Below are positions 27,626-35,357 of a stretch of 53,357 nt of DNA, piece by piece; position 1 is the first letter of the stretch, and every line of letters begins with the position of its first letter. The notes under the pieces are model-generated. The model saw nothing but the letters and a program-made list of their open reading frames with translations. It ran no database searches and was not told where the DNA came from. The translations under genes and the position numbers were made by a program. Origin of the DNA: JAWVEV01 sp033856535. GTDB lineage: Bacteria > Actinomycetota > Thermoleophilia > Miltoncostaeales > Miltoncostaeaceae. The stretch covers positions 1 to 53,357 of the forward strand of contig JAWVEV010000014.1 in the NCBI GenBank assembly GCA_033856535.1, read 5' to 3'.

Positions 27626-28150
27626 ATGCAGCCAATCCTGCGAAGCCCACGCGCGTTGTGGGAAACCTTGGTGGCCGTCCTCTTGGCCGGCGCCGTTCTC
27701 GCCACCCTGCTGGGCTCTTCGCGGGGCGCCAACGGCCAGAGCCTCGGGTCCCATGCCACGAGCTCGGCAACCGGGACCGCAGCCGTTTTCACGGGATCCC
27801 AGAGCCGGCCCCTCGTGCGGGTGCGGGGCATGGGCGCTCTGGTCGTCCAATGCGCCAAGGCCCGCCCGAGCGCCTTCTGGCGCGCGGAGAGGGAAAGCCC
27901 GAGCCAGATCGTGAGCGTGAGCGGAGCCGGCGGCTCTCCGACCGTGCGTCAGGTCGAACCCGGCACGCGGCTCGCGCCGACGCTTGCCGCGACGAGCGTC
28001 ACGGGGTGGAGCGTCGGGACCATCTCCGAGGCCCGTTCGCAGGTCGCGACGATCTCGCTCTCGCTCACCACGCGGGGTGGCAACTGCTTGGTCTCGGCGC
28101 AGGTGCTCGTGACCGACGCGCCGCGCGTGCCCGTGGCCGTCACCCCCTGA
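27626..28150 (+). CDS. Secreted or membrane-anchored protein, unknown
   Basis: About 174 residues. The start ATG 27626 is preceded by AAGGA. Residues about 12-35 are hydrophobic (LWETLVAVLLAGAVLATLL), a signal peptide or anchor. The mature part is Ser/Thr/Val-rich and beta-like, with two cysteines (VVQCAK, GGNCLV) that could form a disulfide. No domain recognised. It follows the propeller gene by 71 bases on the same strand and may be co-transcribed. The next gene is convergent. Confidence 0.6.
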   Translation: MQPILRSPRALWETLVAVLLAGAVLATLLGSSRGANGQSLGSHATSSATGTAAVFTGSQSRPLVRVRGMGALVVQCAKARPSAFWRAERESPSQIVSVSGAGGSPTVRQVEPGTRLAPTLAATSVTGWSVGTISEARSQVATISLSLTTRGGNCLVSAQVLVTDAPRVPVAVTP

Positions 28151-28220
28151 CCGGGTGATGGCGGGATTTTCGGCCGAGCCGGCTGATTCACCAACCCCGC
28201 TGCGCAGCGCGACGGCGGAG

Positions 28221-28826
28221 TCAGCCGACGCGGCGGTAGCGGATGTGGGTGGCCAGCGGGGAATGGAGGACCTCGACGGGCTCGAAGACGAAGGACCCGA
28301 CGCCGTCGAAGATGCGCTCGCCCGAGCCGAGCAGGACGGGCGCGATGTCGAGGGTGCGCTCGTCGAGCACCCCGGCGATCAACGCCTGCCGGACGGTCGA
28401 GGCGCCGCCGGCGATGTCCACCCCCTTGCCCCCGGCGGCCTCGCACGCCGCGTCATAGGCCGCCTCGAAGCCCTCGGTGACGAAGTGGAACGTCGTCCCC
28501 CCGTCCATCTCGATCGGATCATGGCGGTGGTGGGTCAGCACGAACACCGGCGCGTGATACGGCGGCTCGGGGCCCCACCAGCCCGACCAGTCCTCATCCC
28601 AGCCTCCGCGGATCGGGCCGAACATGTTCCGCCCCATCACGTACGCGCCCCGGGGGCGCATGAGCCACTCGGCCGCGATCCTGTCCGCGTCGTTGGCCCG
28701 CGGGTCGCCGATGTGCCAGCCGTGCAGCTCCCGTCCGCGCCGTCCGAGGGGATGCTCCCGGCTCTGGTCCGGCCCCGCGACGAAGCCGTCCATTGAGATC
28801 GACATGTGGCATGTGGTGTCCGGCAC
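28221..28826 (-). CDS. RibD C-terminal / dihydrofolate reductase-fold reductase
   Basis: 201 residues, a DHFR-like fold family. Visible motifs are SMDGFVAGPDQS near the N-terminus, RPRGAYVMGRNMFGP in the middle, and GGASTVRQALIAGVLDERTLDIAPVLLGSG near the C-terminus, the last typical of RibD-C domain proteins. It would bind NADPH; the substrate is unknown, and such stand-alone proteins are usually not the riboflavin enzyme. The GTG at 28826 has a perfect AGGAGG six bases upstream. It appears to be a single-gene unit. Confidence 0.87.
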   Translation of the reverse strand: MPDTTCHMSISMDGFVAGPDQSREHPLGRRGRELHGWHIGDPRANDADRIAAEWLMRPRGAYVMGRNMFGPIRGGWDEDWSGWWGPEPPYHAPVFVLTHHRHDPIEMDGGTTFHFVTEGFEAAYDAACEAAGGKGVDIAGGASTVRQALIAGVLDERTLDIAPVLLGSGERIFDGVGSFVFEPVEVLHSPLATHIRYRRVG

Positions 28827-29006
28827 CTCGAGCCTCCTGAGTGATCGCGACCTGCAGGGCGGTGGTGCTCCCTTTCGCGCGGAACGAGACGATCATCCGC
28901 GATCTTCTCGTCTCGCCGTCGGGGTCATCCATGGGGACTCGGCCCCCCTCGGAAACTCATCGCCCGGCGCCGCCGAACCCGGCGAGGCCGCACCGGCCGA
29001 AGGCAC

Positions 29007-29030
29007 AAAAAAGCCCCGCATCTGCGGGGC
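29007..29030 (-). terminator. Rho-independent terminator after tRNA-Ala
   Basis: On the minus strand, GCCCCGCA and TGCGGGGC form an 8-bp stem with a two-base loop, followed by six T (complement of 29007-29012). It is nine bases downstream of the tRNA end, the only classic stem plus T-tract I found in the window, and it ends the minus-strand run beginning far upstream. Confidence 0.9.
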
Positions 29031-29038
29031 TTCCGGAG

Positions 29039-29111
29039 TGGAGGATACCGGGATCGAACCGGTGACCTCTACGCTGCCAGCGTAGCGCTCTCCCAGCTGA
29101 GCTAATCCCCC
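29039..29111 (-). tRNA. tRNA-Ala (anticodon GGC)
   Basis: 73 bases on the minus strand, beginning GGGGGATTAGCTC and ending ATCCTCCA. The acceptor stem pairs fully and includes G3:U70, the alanine identity element, with discriminator A73. The D arm is AGCTCAGCTGGGAGAGC, the anticodon stem-loop CTACG-CTGGCAG-CGTAG (anticodon GGC), and the T arm contains GGTTCGATCC. CCA is not encoded. It reads GCC codons, which dominate in such GC-rich genomes. Confidence 0.97.
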
Positions 29112-29156
29112 GGGAGCGGTCGAGTATAGGCAACCGGCGGCGGCGTCGAAAGCCGT

Positions 29157-29489
29157 CTAGGAGGCCGCGACCTCGTAGGTCTGCTGCGGCGCCTCGCGCC
29201 ACAGGCGGTCCAGCCGGTAGAAGTCCCGCGCCTCCGGCGTGAAGACGTGCACGACCACGTCGAGCAGGTCGATCAGGACCCACTCGCCCTCGCGCTCGCC
29301 CTCGACCCGGCGCGCGATCACGCCGTGGTCCTGCTTCAGCCGCTGGCGGATCTCCTCCGCGATGGCCTTCGTCTGGCGGGGCGTCTGCCCGGTGCAGACG
29401 ATCAAGTGGTCCGTGTAGCTGACCAGGCCCCGCATGTCGAGCAGGACGATGTCCTTGGCGTTCTTCGATTCGGCGGCGGCGGCGGCCAC
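29157..29489 (-). CDS. rsfS: Ribosomal silencing factor RsfS
   Basis: Binds L14 on the large subunit and blocks subunit joining when translation should be reduced. Family motifs are NAKDIVLLDMRGL, TDHLIVCTGQTPRQTKAIA, GEWVLIDLLDVVVHVF and FYRLDRLW. The C-terminus is complete. The N-terminus is a problem: homology begins a little upstream (DPLELTQ, codons about 29510), yet the first canonical start inside is GTG 29489, which gives 110 residues, and the next one upstream is GTG 29600, inside nadD. I used 29489. Position next to nadD is the usual one. Confidence 0.85.
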   Translation of the reverse strand: MAAAAAESKNAKDIVLLDMRGLVSYTDHLIVCTGQTPRQTKAIAEEIRQRLKQDHGVIARRVEGEREGEWVLIDLLDVVVHVFTPEARDFYRLDRLWREAPQQTYEVAAS

Positions 29490-29539
29490 CTGTGTGAGCT
29501 CGAGAGGGTCCGCGGGGCTTCCTTGATCGGACGAGAACG

Positions 29540-30121
29540 CTACGAGGCTACCAGACCCTCCCCCCGCAGAACCTCCTCGACCGCGGGGGACACCAGCCAC
29601 CGGATCGGCCGGCCGGCGCCCATCCGCTCGCGCACCATGCTCGAGGAGATCCCGATCAGCGGGGTCGCGAGCCAATCGACGCGGCCGGGGGCGATGGCCG
29701 CGGCCAGCGCCTCGGCCTGGACCGACGTCACGCCGGCGCGCGGGGCGATCGCCAGCCGGGCGGCCGCCAGGATCCGCTCCGGGTCGCGCCAGGTCGGCAG
29801 CATCACCAGCTGGTCGGCGCCGAGGATGAACCAGAGCTCCGCGCCGGGCTCCTCGGCGGCGATGGCCTCCAGCGTGTCGGCCGTGTAGCTCGGCCCCGGC
29901 CGGTCGATCTCGATCCGCGACACCGCCAGCCCGGGCTCGTCCGCCACCGCCGCCGCCAGCAGCCGCAGCCGCAGCTCCGCCGGGAAGGTGGGGCCGTCCG
30001 GCTTGTGGGGCGGCAGACCCGCCGGCACCAGCAGCACGCGGTCCAGCCCCAACTGGGCGCGGGCCTCCGCAGCGACGATCAGGTGGCCGAGGTGCGGCGG
30101 GTCGAAGGTCCCGCCCAACAC
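29540..30121 (-). CDS. nadD: Nicotinate-nucleotide adenylyltransferase NadD
   Basis: Adenylates nicotinate mononucleotide in NAD biosynthesis. 193 residues. The nucleotidyltransferase motif GGTFDPPHLGHL opens the protein and ISSSMVRERMGAGRPIRWLV (ISSTxIR-type) closes it. The GTG at 30121 used here leaves only one residue before GGTFDPPH; most homologues have four or five (RIGVLGG), and the codons for RIG are present upstream but have no canonical start. Flanked by proA (16 bases upstream) and rsfS, the common actinobacterial order. Confidence 0.92.
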   Translation of the reverse strand: MLGGTFDPPHLGHLIVAAEARAQLGLDRVLLVPAGLPPHKPDGPTFPAELRLRLLAAAVADEPGLAVSRIEIDRPGPSYTADTLEAIAAEEPGAELWFILGADQLVMLPTWRDPERILAAARLAIAPRAGVTSVQAEALAAAIAPGRVDWLATPLIGISSSMVRERMGAGRPIRWLVSPAVEEVLRGEGLVAS

Positions 30122-30137
30122 CCCGATGCGCGCGGGG

Positions 30138-31394
30138 CTACCTGACGTGCCCGTCGCCGATGACGAGGTGCTTGTCGGTCGTGAGCTGCTCCAGCCCGAT
30201 CGGCCCGCGGGCGTGGAGCTTGCGCGTGGAGGTGGCGATCTGCGGCCCGGCGCCGAGCTCGCCGCCCTCGGTGAAGCGGGGTGACGCGTTCACGTAGACC
30301 ACCGCGGCGTCGACCTCCTCCTGGAACTCGCGGGCCACTCGGAGCGAGCCGGTGATGACGGCCTCGCTGTGGCCCGAGCCGTGGCGGCGGATGTGCTCGA
30401 GCGCCGCCTCCAGCGAGTCGACGACCCGCACGACCACGTCGGGCGAGGCGCCGGCGAAGTCGGCGTCGACCGCCGTCGGCAGGCCGGCGCCGGCGTCGCC
30501 GAGCAGGTCGCGCACCTCCGGCGAGACCCGCACGCGCGCGCCGTGCTGGCCGAGCCGCGCGGCCGCGGCGGGCAGGTAGGCCGGCGCCGCGTCGCGATGC
30601 ACCAGCAGGCCGTCGCCGGCCGCCGGCGCGCCGGGGCGCTGCACCTTCGCGTTGACCGTGATCTTCAGGGCCATCTCGACGTCGGCGTCGGCGTGGACGT
30701 AGACGTGGTTGCGGCCCGGACGGGCCAGGATGAGGGGCACGCGGGCGTGCTGGCGCAGCAGCCCGGCCACCTCCTCGCCGACGGTGGCCACGACCAGATC
30801 CACGCTCCCCTCGCGCTCGACCAGCCGGCGCAGCTCGTCGTGGCCCTCGCCGAGGAGCGAGAGCGCCTCGGGCGGGGCGTCGGCCTCGATCAGGGCACCG
30901 GTCAGGACCTCGGCGAGGATCCGGTTGGAGCGCAGCGCGGCCCGGCTGCCGCGCAGGATGACCGCGTTGCCGCTCTTCAGGCAGAGCGCCGCGGCGTCGA
31001 CGGTCGCGCCGGGTCGGGCTCCGTAGAGCGCGGCCACCACGCCGAGCGGCACCCGCCGGCGCAGCACCTCGAGGCCGTTCGGCAGCCGCTCGCCGCGTTC
31101 GGTGACCCCCACCGGGTCGGGCAGCGCCGCCACGCGCCGGCAGGTCTCGACCATGTCGGCGACGCGGTCCTCGTCGAGGTAGATCCGGTCGACGAGCTCG
31201 GGCGCGGCATGGGCCCGCTTGGCCGCGTCGACGTCCTGGCGGTTCTCACGCAGGATCTCGGCGGAGCGCCGCTCCAGGGCCTCCGCCATCTCCCCGAGCA
31301 CCACGTTCTTCCCGTGCGACGAGCACCGGGCCAGGGCGCGGCTCGCCGCGCGGGCGTCATCGCAGACGCGGTCCAGCGAGGTCACGACGGCCAT
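30138..31394 (-). CDS. proA: Gamma-glutamyl phosphate reductase-like protein ProA, catalytic Cys missing
   Basis: By family, reduces gamma-glutamyl phosphate to glutamate semialdehyde for proline synthesis. 418 residues, full length, with VVAALYGARPGATVDAAALCLKSGN, FTEGGELGAG and STRKLHARGPIGLEQLTT intact. But the catalytic loop, normally RP-x-x-CNAxETLLV, reads QRPGAPAAGDGLLVH: Pro257 (codon 30624-30626) stands where the nucleophilic cysteine belongs, and N, E and T are changed too, without any indel. Such a protein should not work as a normal ProA. It starts at ATG 31394, overlapping the proB stop by one base (TAATG), and was clearly kept in the operon. Another copy may exist elsewhere, or the protein has a new role. 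Confidence 0.85.
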   Translation of the reverse strand: MAVVTSLDRVCDDARAASRALARCSSHGKNVVLGEMAEALERRSAEILRENRQDVDAAKRAHAAPELVDRIYLDEDRVADMVETCRRVAALPDPVGVTERGERLPNGLEVLRRRVPLGVVAALYGARPGATVDAAALCLKSGNAVILRGSRAALRSNRILAEVLTGALIEADAPPEALSLLGEGHDELRRLVEREGSVDLVVATVGEEVAGLLRQHARVPLILARPGRNHVYVHADADVEMALKITVNAKVQRPGAPAAGDGLLVHRDAAPAYLPAAAARLGQHGARVRVSPEVRDLLGDAGAGLPTAVDADFAGASPDVVVRVVDSLEAALEHIRRHGSGHSEAVITGSLRVAREFQEEVDAAVVYVNASPRFTEGGELGAGPQIATSTRKLHARGPIGLEQLTTDKHLVIGDGHVR

Positions 31395-32512
31395 TAGACC
31401 ACGCCCTCCGGCCCCTCGCTCACCAGCAGCACGAACTGATCCCGGTGGATGACCTCGGCCGCGGCCTCCGGCAGGCGCTGGCGCACCTCGGCCGACTTCA
31501 GGCCGGCGACCGAGCGCAGCTCGTCGCGGGACATGGCGCTGATGCCCTTGCCGATGGCCGTGCGGCCGTCGGCGTCGGTCACCTCGACCGCGTCGCCGGC
31601 GGCGAAGTCGCCCTCGCAGCCGGTGACCCCGACCGGCAGCAGCGAGGTGCCCTTGCTCACCAGCGCGCGCACCGCGCCGGCGTCGACGCGCACCCGGCCC
31701 ATCGCCGGCTTCGCGTAGCGCAGCCAGAGCTTGAAGGCCGACTCGCGCCGCGGGTCGGGGCGAAAGCGCGTGCCCACGTGGTGGCCGGACGCCACCGCCG
31801 AGATCACGTCGTCGGCCCTCCCCGAGGCGATCACGGTGGTCACGCCGCCGCCGGTCGCCATGCTCGCCGAGGCCACCTTGCTGGCGATGCCGCCGCGGCC
31901 GCGCCCGGACTCGCCCATCTCGGCGAGCTTGAGGTCCGTCGGCCGGGTGCCCGGGGGCACGTCGCCGATCAGCTCCGGCCCGTTCGGGCCGTCGGCGTAC
32001 AGGCCCTCGCGGTCGGTGAGCAGGATCAGCCAGGCGGCGTTCAGCAGGATCGCCACCCGCGCGGCGAGCACGTCGTTGTCGCCGAAGGTGAGCTCGTCGG
32101 TGGCGGTGGTGTCGTTCTCGTTGACGATCGGCACCGCCCCGAGCTCCAGCAGCCGCACCAGGGTGTTGCGCGCGTTGAGGTAGGAGTCGCGGCGCTCGAG
32201 GTCGGCCGTGGTCAGCAGCACCTGGGCCGGCGTGGCGCCGTGGGGCGCGAAGGCCTGCTGGTAGCGCTGGAAGAGCACGCCCTGGCCGACGGCCGATGCC
32301 GCCTGCAGGTCGGGAAGGGCGGTCGGGCGGCCGACGATGCCGAGGCGCGCCAGGCCGCACGCGATGGCCCCGCTCGAGACCAGCACCGGCTGGTGGCCCA
32401 TCCGCCGCGCCCAGAGCAGGTCGCGCACCCGCGCCTCCAGCACCGCGCCGCGCAGCTGCCCGTCCTCGTCGACCAGCGTCGAGGTGCCGAGCTTGGCGAC
32501 GAGGATCGCCAT
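31394..32512 (-). CDS. proB: Glutamate 5-kinase ProB
   Basis: Phosphorylates glutamate, the first step of proline synthesis. 372 residues: an amino-acid kinase domain followed by a C-terminal PUA domain (about residues 285-365), as in the long bacterial form. Motifs visible: VAKLGTSTLVDEDG, QPVLVSSGAIACGLARLG, PIVNENDTTATDELTFGDND and GRGRGGIASKVASAS. No deviating key residue seen. It begins one base after the obg stop and runs into proA. In E. coli ProB is feedback-inhibited by proline; that cannot be judged here. Confidence 0.95.
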   Translation of the reverse strand: MAILVAKLGTSTLVDEDGQLRGAVLEARVRDLLWARRMGHQPVLVSSGAIACGLARLGIVGRPTALPDLQAASAVGQGVLFQRYQQAFAPHGATPAQVLLTTADLERRDSYLNARNTLVRLLELGAVPIVNENDTTATDELTFGDNDVLAARVAILLNAAWLILLTDREGLYADGPNGPELIGDVPPGTRPTDLKLAEMGESGRGRGGIASKVASASMATGGGVTTVIASGRADDVISAVASGHHVGTRFRPDPRRESAFKLWLRYAKPAMGRVRVDAGAVRALVSKGTSLLPVGVTGCEGDFAAGDAVEVTDADGRTAIGKGISAMSRDELRSVAGLKSAEVRQRLPEAAAEVIHRDQFVLLVSEGPEGVV

Positions 32513-32513
32513 C

Positions 32514-33443
32514 TCAGCCCGCCAGCTCGGCCAGCACCCGCTCCCGCAGGGCGTTGACGCCCGCCCCGGTCTCGACGTCGACGGCCAGCGCGCCGGCCGG
32601 CACCTCGCCGTCCTCCGCGCGGGTGGCCACGACGATCTCGTTGACGCCGGCCGGCCGGAACGGGGCGATGCCCCCACGGGCGCGGGCCAGGCGGTCCTCG
32701 ACCGGCTCCGGGTCGGTCGCGTCCACGCAGTGCAGGATCAGGCGGGCGCGCTCCATCTGCGCCAGGCTCGCCCCGTGTCGTGGCGTCCCGTCGGCCGCCA
32801 GACCGGGCAGGTCGGCGACGAGGTAGAGGTTGCCGGCGGCGTCCTCGAGCGGGCCGAAGGCCGGCTCGAGCGTCGAGTGCGGGTAGGGCGCGACCGTCGT
32901 GGCGGCCCCGGTGAGCGCGCGCAGCACGGCGCTCTTGCCGGCGTTCGGCAGGCCCACCAGGACCGCGTCGAGCGCCAGGCGGAGCTCCAGCTGGAGCCAG
33001 GTCCCCTCCCCGTCCTCGCCCGGCACGGTCACGCGCGGGGCGCGGTGGGTGGACGAGCGGAAGGCCCGGTTGCCGACGCCGCCGCCGCCGCCGCGGGCCA
33101 CCGGGCAGCGCTGCCCGGCCTCGCGCAGCTCGGCGATCACCTCGCCGTCGCGGCGCACGCGGGTGCCGAGGGGCACCGCCACCTCGAGGTCCGCCCCGGA
33201 GCGCCCGTGCTTGGCCGAGCCCTCGCCCGCCCGGCCGGACTCCGCCTTGTGGTGCACCGCGTGGCGGAAACGCGAGAGGTCGGTCACCGCCGGGTCGGCG
33301 ACCAGCAGCACGCTGCCGCCGCGCCCGCCGTTGCCCCCGTCCGGGCCGCCCTTCGGCTTGTGCGCCTCACGCCGGAAGGAGAGCGCGCCGTCGCCGCCGC
33401 GTCCTCCCTCCACGTGGATCTGGGCCCGCTCGGTGAACGGCAT
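32514..33443 (-). CDS. obg: Obg-family GTPase, divergent G domain
   Basis: By family, a ribosome-assembly and stress GTPase. 309 residues. Residues 1-155 form the glycine-rich Obg fold (GGRGGDGALSFRREAHKPKGGPDGG). The G domain has G1 GLPNAGKSA (164-172), a G2 threonine in PHSTLEP, and G3 DLPGL (211-215). G4, normally NKxD, reads TRAE (274-277): all three specificity residues are changed, and the switch II helix and G5 are unusual. There is no C-terminal OCT domain. So it either binds GTP poorly or has altered nucleotide choice. ATG 33443 with GGGGCGG upstream. It lies after rpmA, the normal position. Confidence 0.88.
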   Translation of the reverse strand: MPFTERAQIHVEGGRGGDGALSFRREAHKPKGGPDGGNGGRGGSVLLVADPAVTDLSRFRHAVHHKAESGRAGEGSAKHGRSGADLEVAVPLGTRVRRDGEVIAELREAGQRCPVARGGGGGVGNRAFRSSTHRAPRVTVPGEDGEGTWLQLELRLALDAVLVGLPNAGKSAVLRALTGAATTVAPYPHSTLEPAFGPLEDAAGNLYLVADLPGLAADGTPRHGASLAQMERARLILHCVDATDPEPVEDRLARARGGIAPFRPAGVNEIVVATRAEDGEVPAGALAVDVETGAGVNALRERVLAELAG

Positions 33444-33476
33444 GTCGCCGCCCCGTTCCCGGGGCCGCGGTCCCGG

Positions 33477-33743
33477 CTAGGCCGAGACCGCCTCCTCCGG
33501 ACGCACGAAGATCCGACGGCCCTTGCGGCCGTTCGTGAACTCGACGCGGCCGGTGACCGTCGCGAAGATCGTGTGGTCGCGGCCGATGCCGGTGCCCTCG
33601 GCCGGACGGAACCTGGTGCCGCGCTGGCGCACGATGATCGACCCGGCCGGGATGAGCTGGCCGGCGAAGACCTTCACGCCCAGACGCTTGGCGTTGGAGT
33701 CGCGACCGTTGCGGCTGGAGCCGCCACCCTTCTTGTGCGCCAT
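33477..33743 (-). CDS. rpmA: 50S ribosomal protein L27
   Basis: 88 residues. It begins MAHKKGGGSSRNGRDSNAKR, the universal L27 N-terminus that reaches the peptidyl-transferase centre, and continues VFAGQLIPAGSIIVRQRGT. There is no N-terminal extension of the kind processed in Firmicutes. It starts one base after the rplU stop, so both are translated together, and obg follows 33 bases later. Confidence 0.98.
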   Translation of the reverse strand: MAHKKGGGSSRNGRDSNAKRLGVKVFAGQLIPAGSIIVRQRGTRFRPAEGTGIGRDHTIFATVTGRVEFTNGRKGRRIFVRPEEAVSA

Positions 33744-33744
33744 C

Positions 33745-34050
33745 TCAGCCTGCCTCCCCGAGCGACTCGATCACGACCCGCGACAGCCGCGAGCGGTGGC
33801 CCCGCGACTTGCGCGAGTTGCGCTTGGGCTTGTAGGTGAACACGCGGATCTTCTTGCCGAGGAGGTGCTCCTCGACCCGGGCGGTCACCGACCCGCCGTC
33901 CGTGAGCGTGCCCCCGTCGCCACCGACGGCCAGCACGGTCGGGGCGAAGGTCGCGCCCTCCTCGTGGGCCAGGCGGTCGACGAGCAGGCGCTCGCCCTCA
34001 CGAACCCGATACTGCTTGCCCCCAAGGGCGATCACGGCGTAATCCGCCAC
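33745..34050 (-). CDS. rplU: 50S ribosomal protein L21
   Basis: 101 residues, normal length. Motifs: ADYAVIALGGKQYRVREGERLLVDRL at the start and KRNSRKSRGHRS (basic rRNA-binding loop) near the end, then VVIESL. The start is GTG 34050 with AGGAGG only three bases upstream, an unusually short spacing. The frame is open far upstream but that is shadow sequence. First gene of the rplU-rpmA-obg-proB-proA run. Confidence 0.96.
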   Translation of the reverse strand: MADYAVIALGGKQYRVREGERLLVDRLAHEEGATFAPTVLAVGGDGGTLTDGGSVTARVEEHLLGKKIRVFTYKPKRNSRKSRGHRSRLSRVVIESLGEAG

Positions 34051-34121
34051 GGTCCTCCTGATCTTCCGCGTCCGGCGACAGTGCGCCCTGGGGCGCGACG
34101 GCGGATTGTACCGATCGAGCC

Positions 34122-35264
34122 CTAGAAGTGCAGCAGGTCGAACTCCGGCGCCAGCCCGAGCATCACCTGGCCGACGGCCTCGAAGCGGCTCTCGTTGACG
34201 AAGCCATGGTGGCGGATCGTGTTGACGTCCCGGAAATGCCGCTCGATCGGGCTGCGCGCGTAGATCGCGCTGGAGCCCGAGATCCCGTAGAGCAGGTCCA
34301 CCGCCTCGGCCGAGGCGGCCACCGCGTGCGCCCCGGCGAGCAGCACCGACGCCCGGTCCTCGGGGGTGAACGGGCGGCCGGCGGCCGCGAGCTCGTATGC
34401 GTCGCCGAGCGCCTGGTGCAGCAGGGCGCGCCCGCCGCGGATCAATCCCTCCGCGCGGCCCAGGCGCAGGTGGGCGACCGGCCGCTCGGCGAGGGTGTGC
34501 ATCGTTCCGAGCGAGCGCTTCCCCGGCGCCAGCGCGCGCACCGCCTCGACCGCCTCGCTCGCGATCGCCAGGGCGGTCGGCGCCAGCACGATCACCACCG
34601 AGGTCAGCGCCGGCAGCCGGTAGAGCGGCCCCCCGTAGTGCGATCCCGGGGTGAAGTCCGGCATGAGCGGGAAGGTGCGCCGCGCCGGCACGAAGACGTC
34701 CTCGAGCACCACGTCGTTGCTGTCGGTGCCCCGCATGCCGAGCGGGTACCAGCTGTCGACCACCCCGGCCTCGTCGGCGCCGACCAGCGTCGCGACGGCG
34801 CCGCCCTCGAACACCGCGGTCACCAGCAGCCAGCGCGAGTCGCGGATGGTGCTCGCCAGCGGCCGGCGCCCGGTCACGCGGAAGCCGCCCTCGACCGGGA
34901 CGGCGTCGACCGGCGGGTGGAAGGCCGCGGCGATCAGGGTGTCGGGGTCGGCGAAGATCTCCTCGATCCCCTCGTCCGGGAAGCGGCAGCCCCACCACGC
35001 GCCGGTGTTGCCGGCCTGCAGCGCCCACCCGGCGGCCGAGTCGTGGCGCGCCACGGCCTCGGCGATCCGCGCGAACGTCACCGGGTCGGTCTCGGCACCG
35101 CCCAGCGACCGCGGCAGGAGCAGGCGGAACAGGCCGGCGTCGCGCATCGCCTCGAGGGCGGGGCGGGCGAGGCGGCGCTCCCGCTCGGCCTCCCCCGCGT
35201 GCTCCCGGAGGACCGGTCCGATCGCCTCCACGCGCTCCAGCAGGTCGACGGCGCTCGTGCTCAT
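34122..35264 (-). CDS. Acyl-CoA-dehydrogenase-fold flavoprotein, monooxygenase-like
   Basis: 380 residues with the full acyl-CoA dehydrogenase fold: helical N-terminal domain, beta domain (FRVTGRRPLASTIRDSRW, GMRGTDSNDVVLEDVFVPARR) and helical C-terminal domain ending ERHFRDVNTIRHHGF. The catalytic glutamate of true acyl-CoA dehydrogenases is not evident, and the C-terminal RDxxxxxxH pattern is typical of the HsaA/DszC-type flavin-dependent monooxygenases, which use reduced FMN/FAD. A substrate such as an aromatic or sulfur compound is possible; I cannot say which. It is inserted between the rng and rplU genes together with another flavoenzyme. Confidence 0.83.
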   Translation of the reverse strand: MSTSAVDLLERVEAIGPVLREHAGEAERERRLARPALEAMRDAGLFRLLLPRSLGGAETDPVTFARIAEAVARHDSAAGWALQAGNTGAWWGCRFPDEGIEEIFADPDTLIAAAFHPPVDAVPVEGGFRVTGRRPLASTIRDSRWLLVTAVFEGGAVATLVGADEAGVVDSWYPLGMRGTDSNDVVLEDVFVPARRTFPLMPDFTPGSHYGGPLYRLPALTSVVIVLAPTALAIASEAVEAVRALAPGKRSLGTMHTLAERPVAHLRLGRAEGLIRGGRALLHQALGDAYELAAAGRPFTPEDRASVLLAGAHAVAASAEAVDLLYGISGSSAIYARSPIERHFRDVNTIRHHGFVNESRFEAVGQVMLGLAPEFDLLHF

Positions 35265-35357
35265 GTCCCCTCCTCCCGGGCGCCGGGCCCGCCGGCGCCT
35301 CGTTCCCTGCAGGGACCGTGCGGGAATCGGGGCCGGGCGTTACGGCGGCGCCCGACC

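Noticed and set aside
28198..28210. Short palindrome GCTGCGCAGC between convergent genes
   Set aside because: Only 10 bp and expected by chance in GC-rich DNA; no T-tract, not convincing as a terminator.
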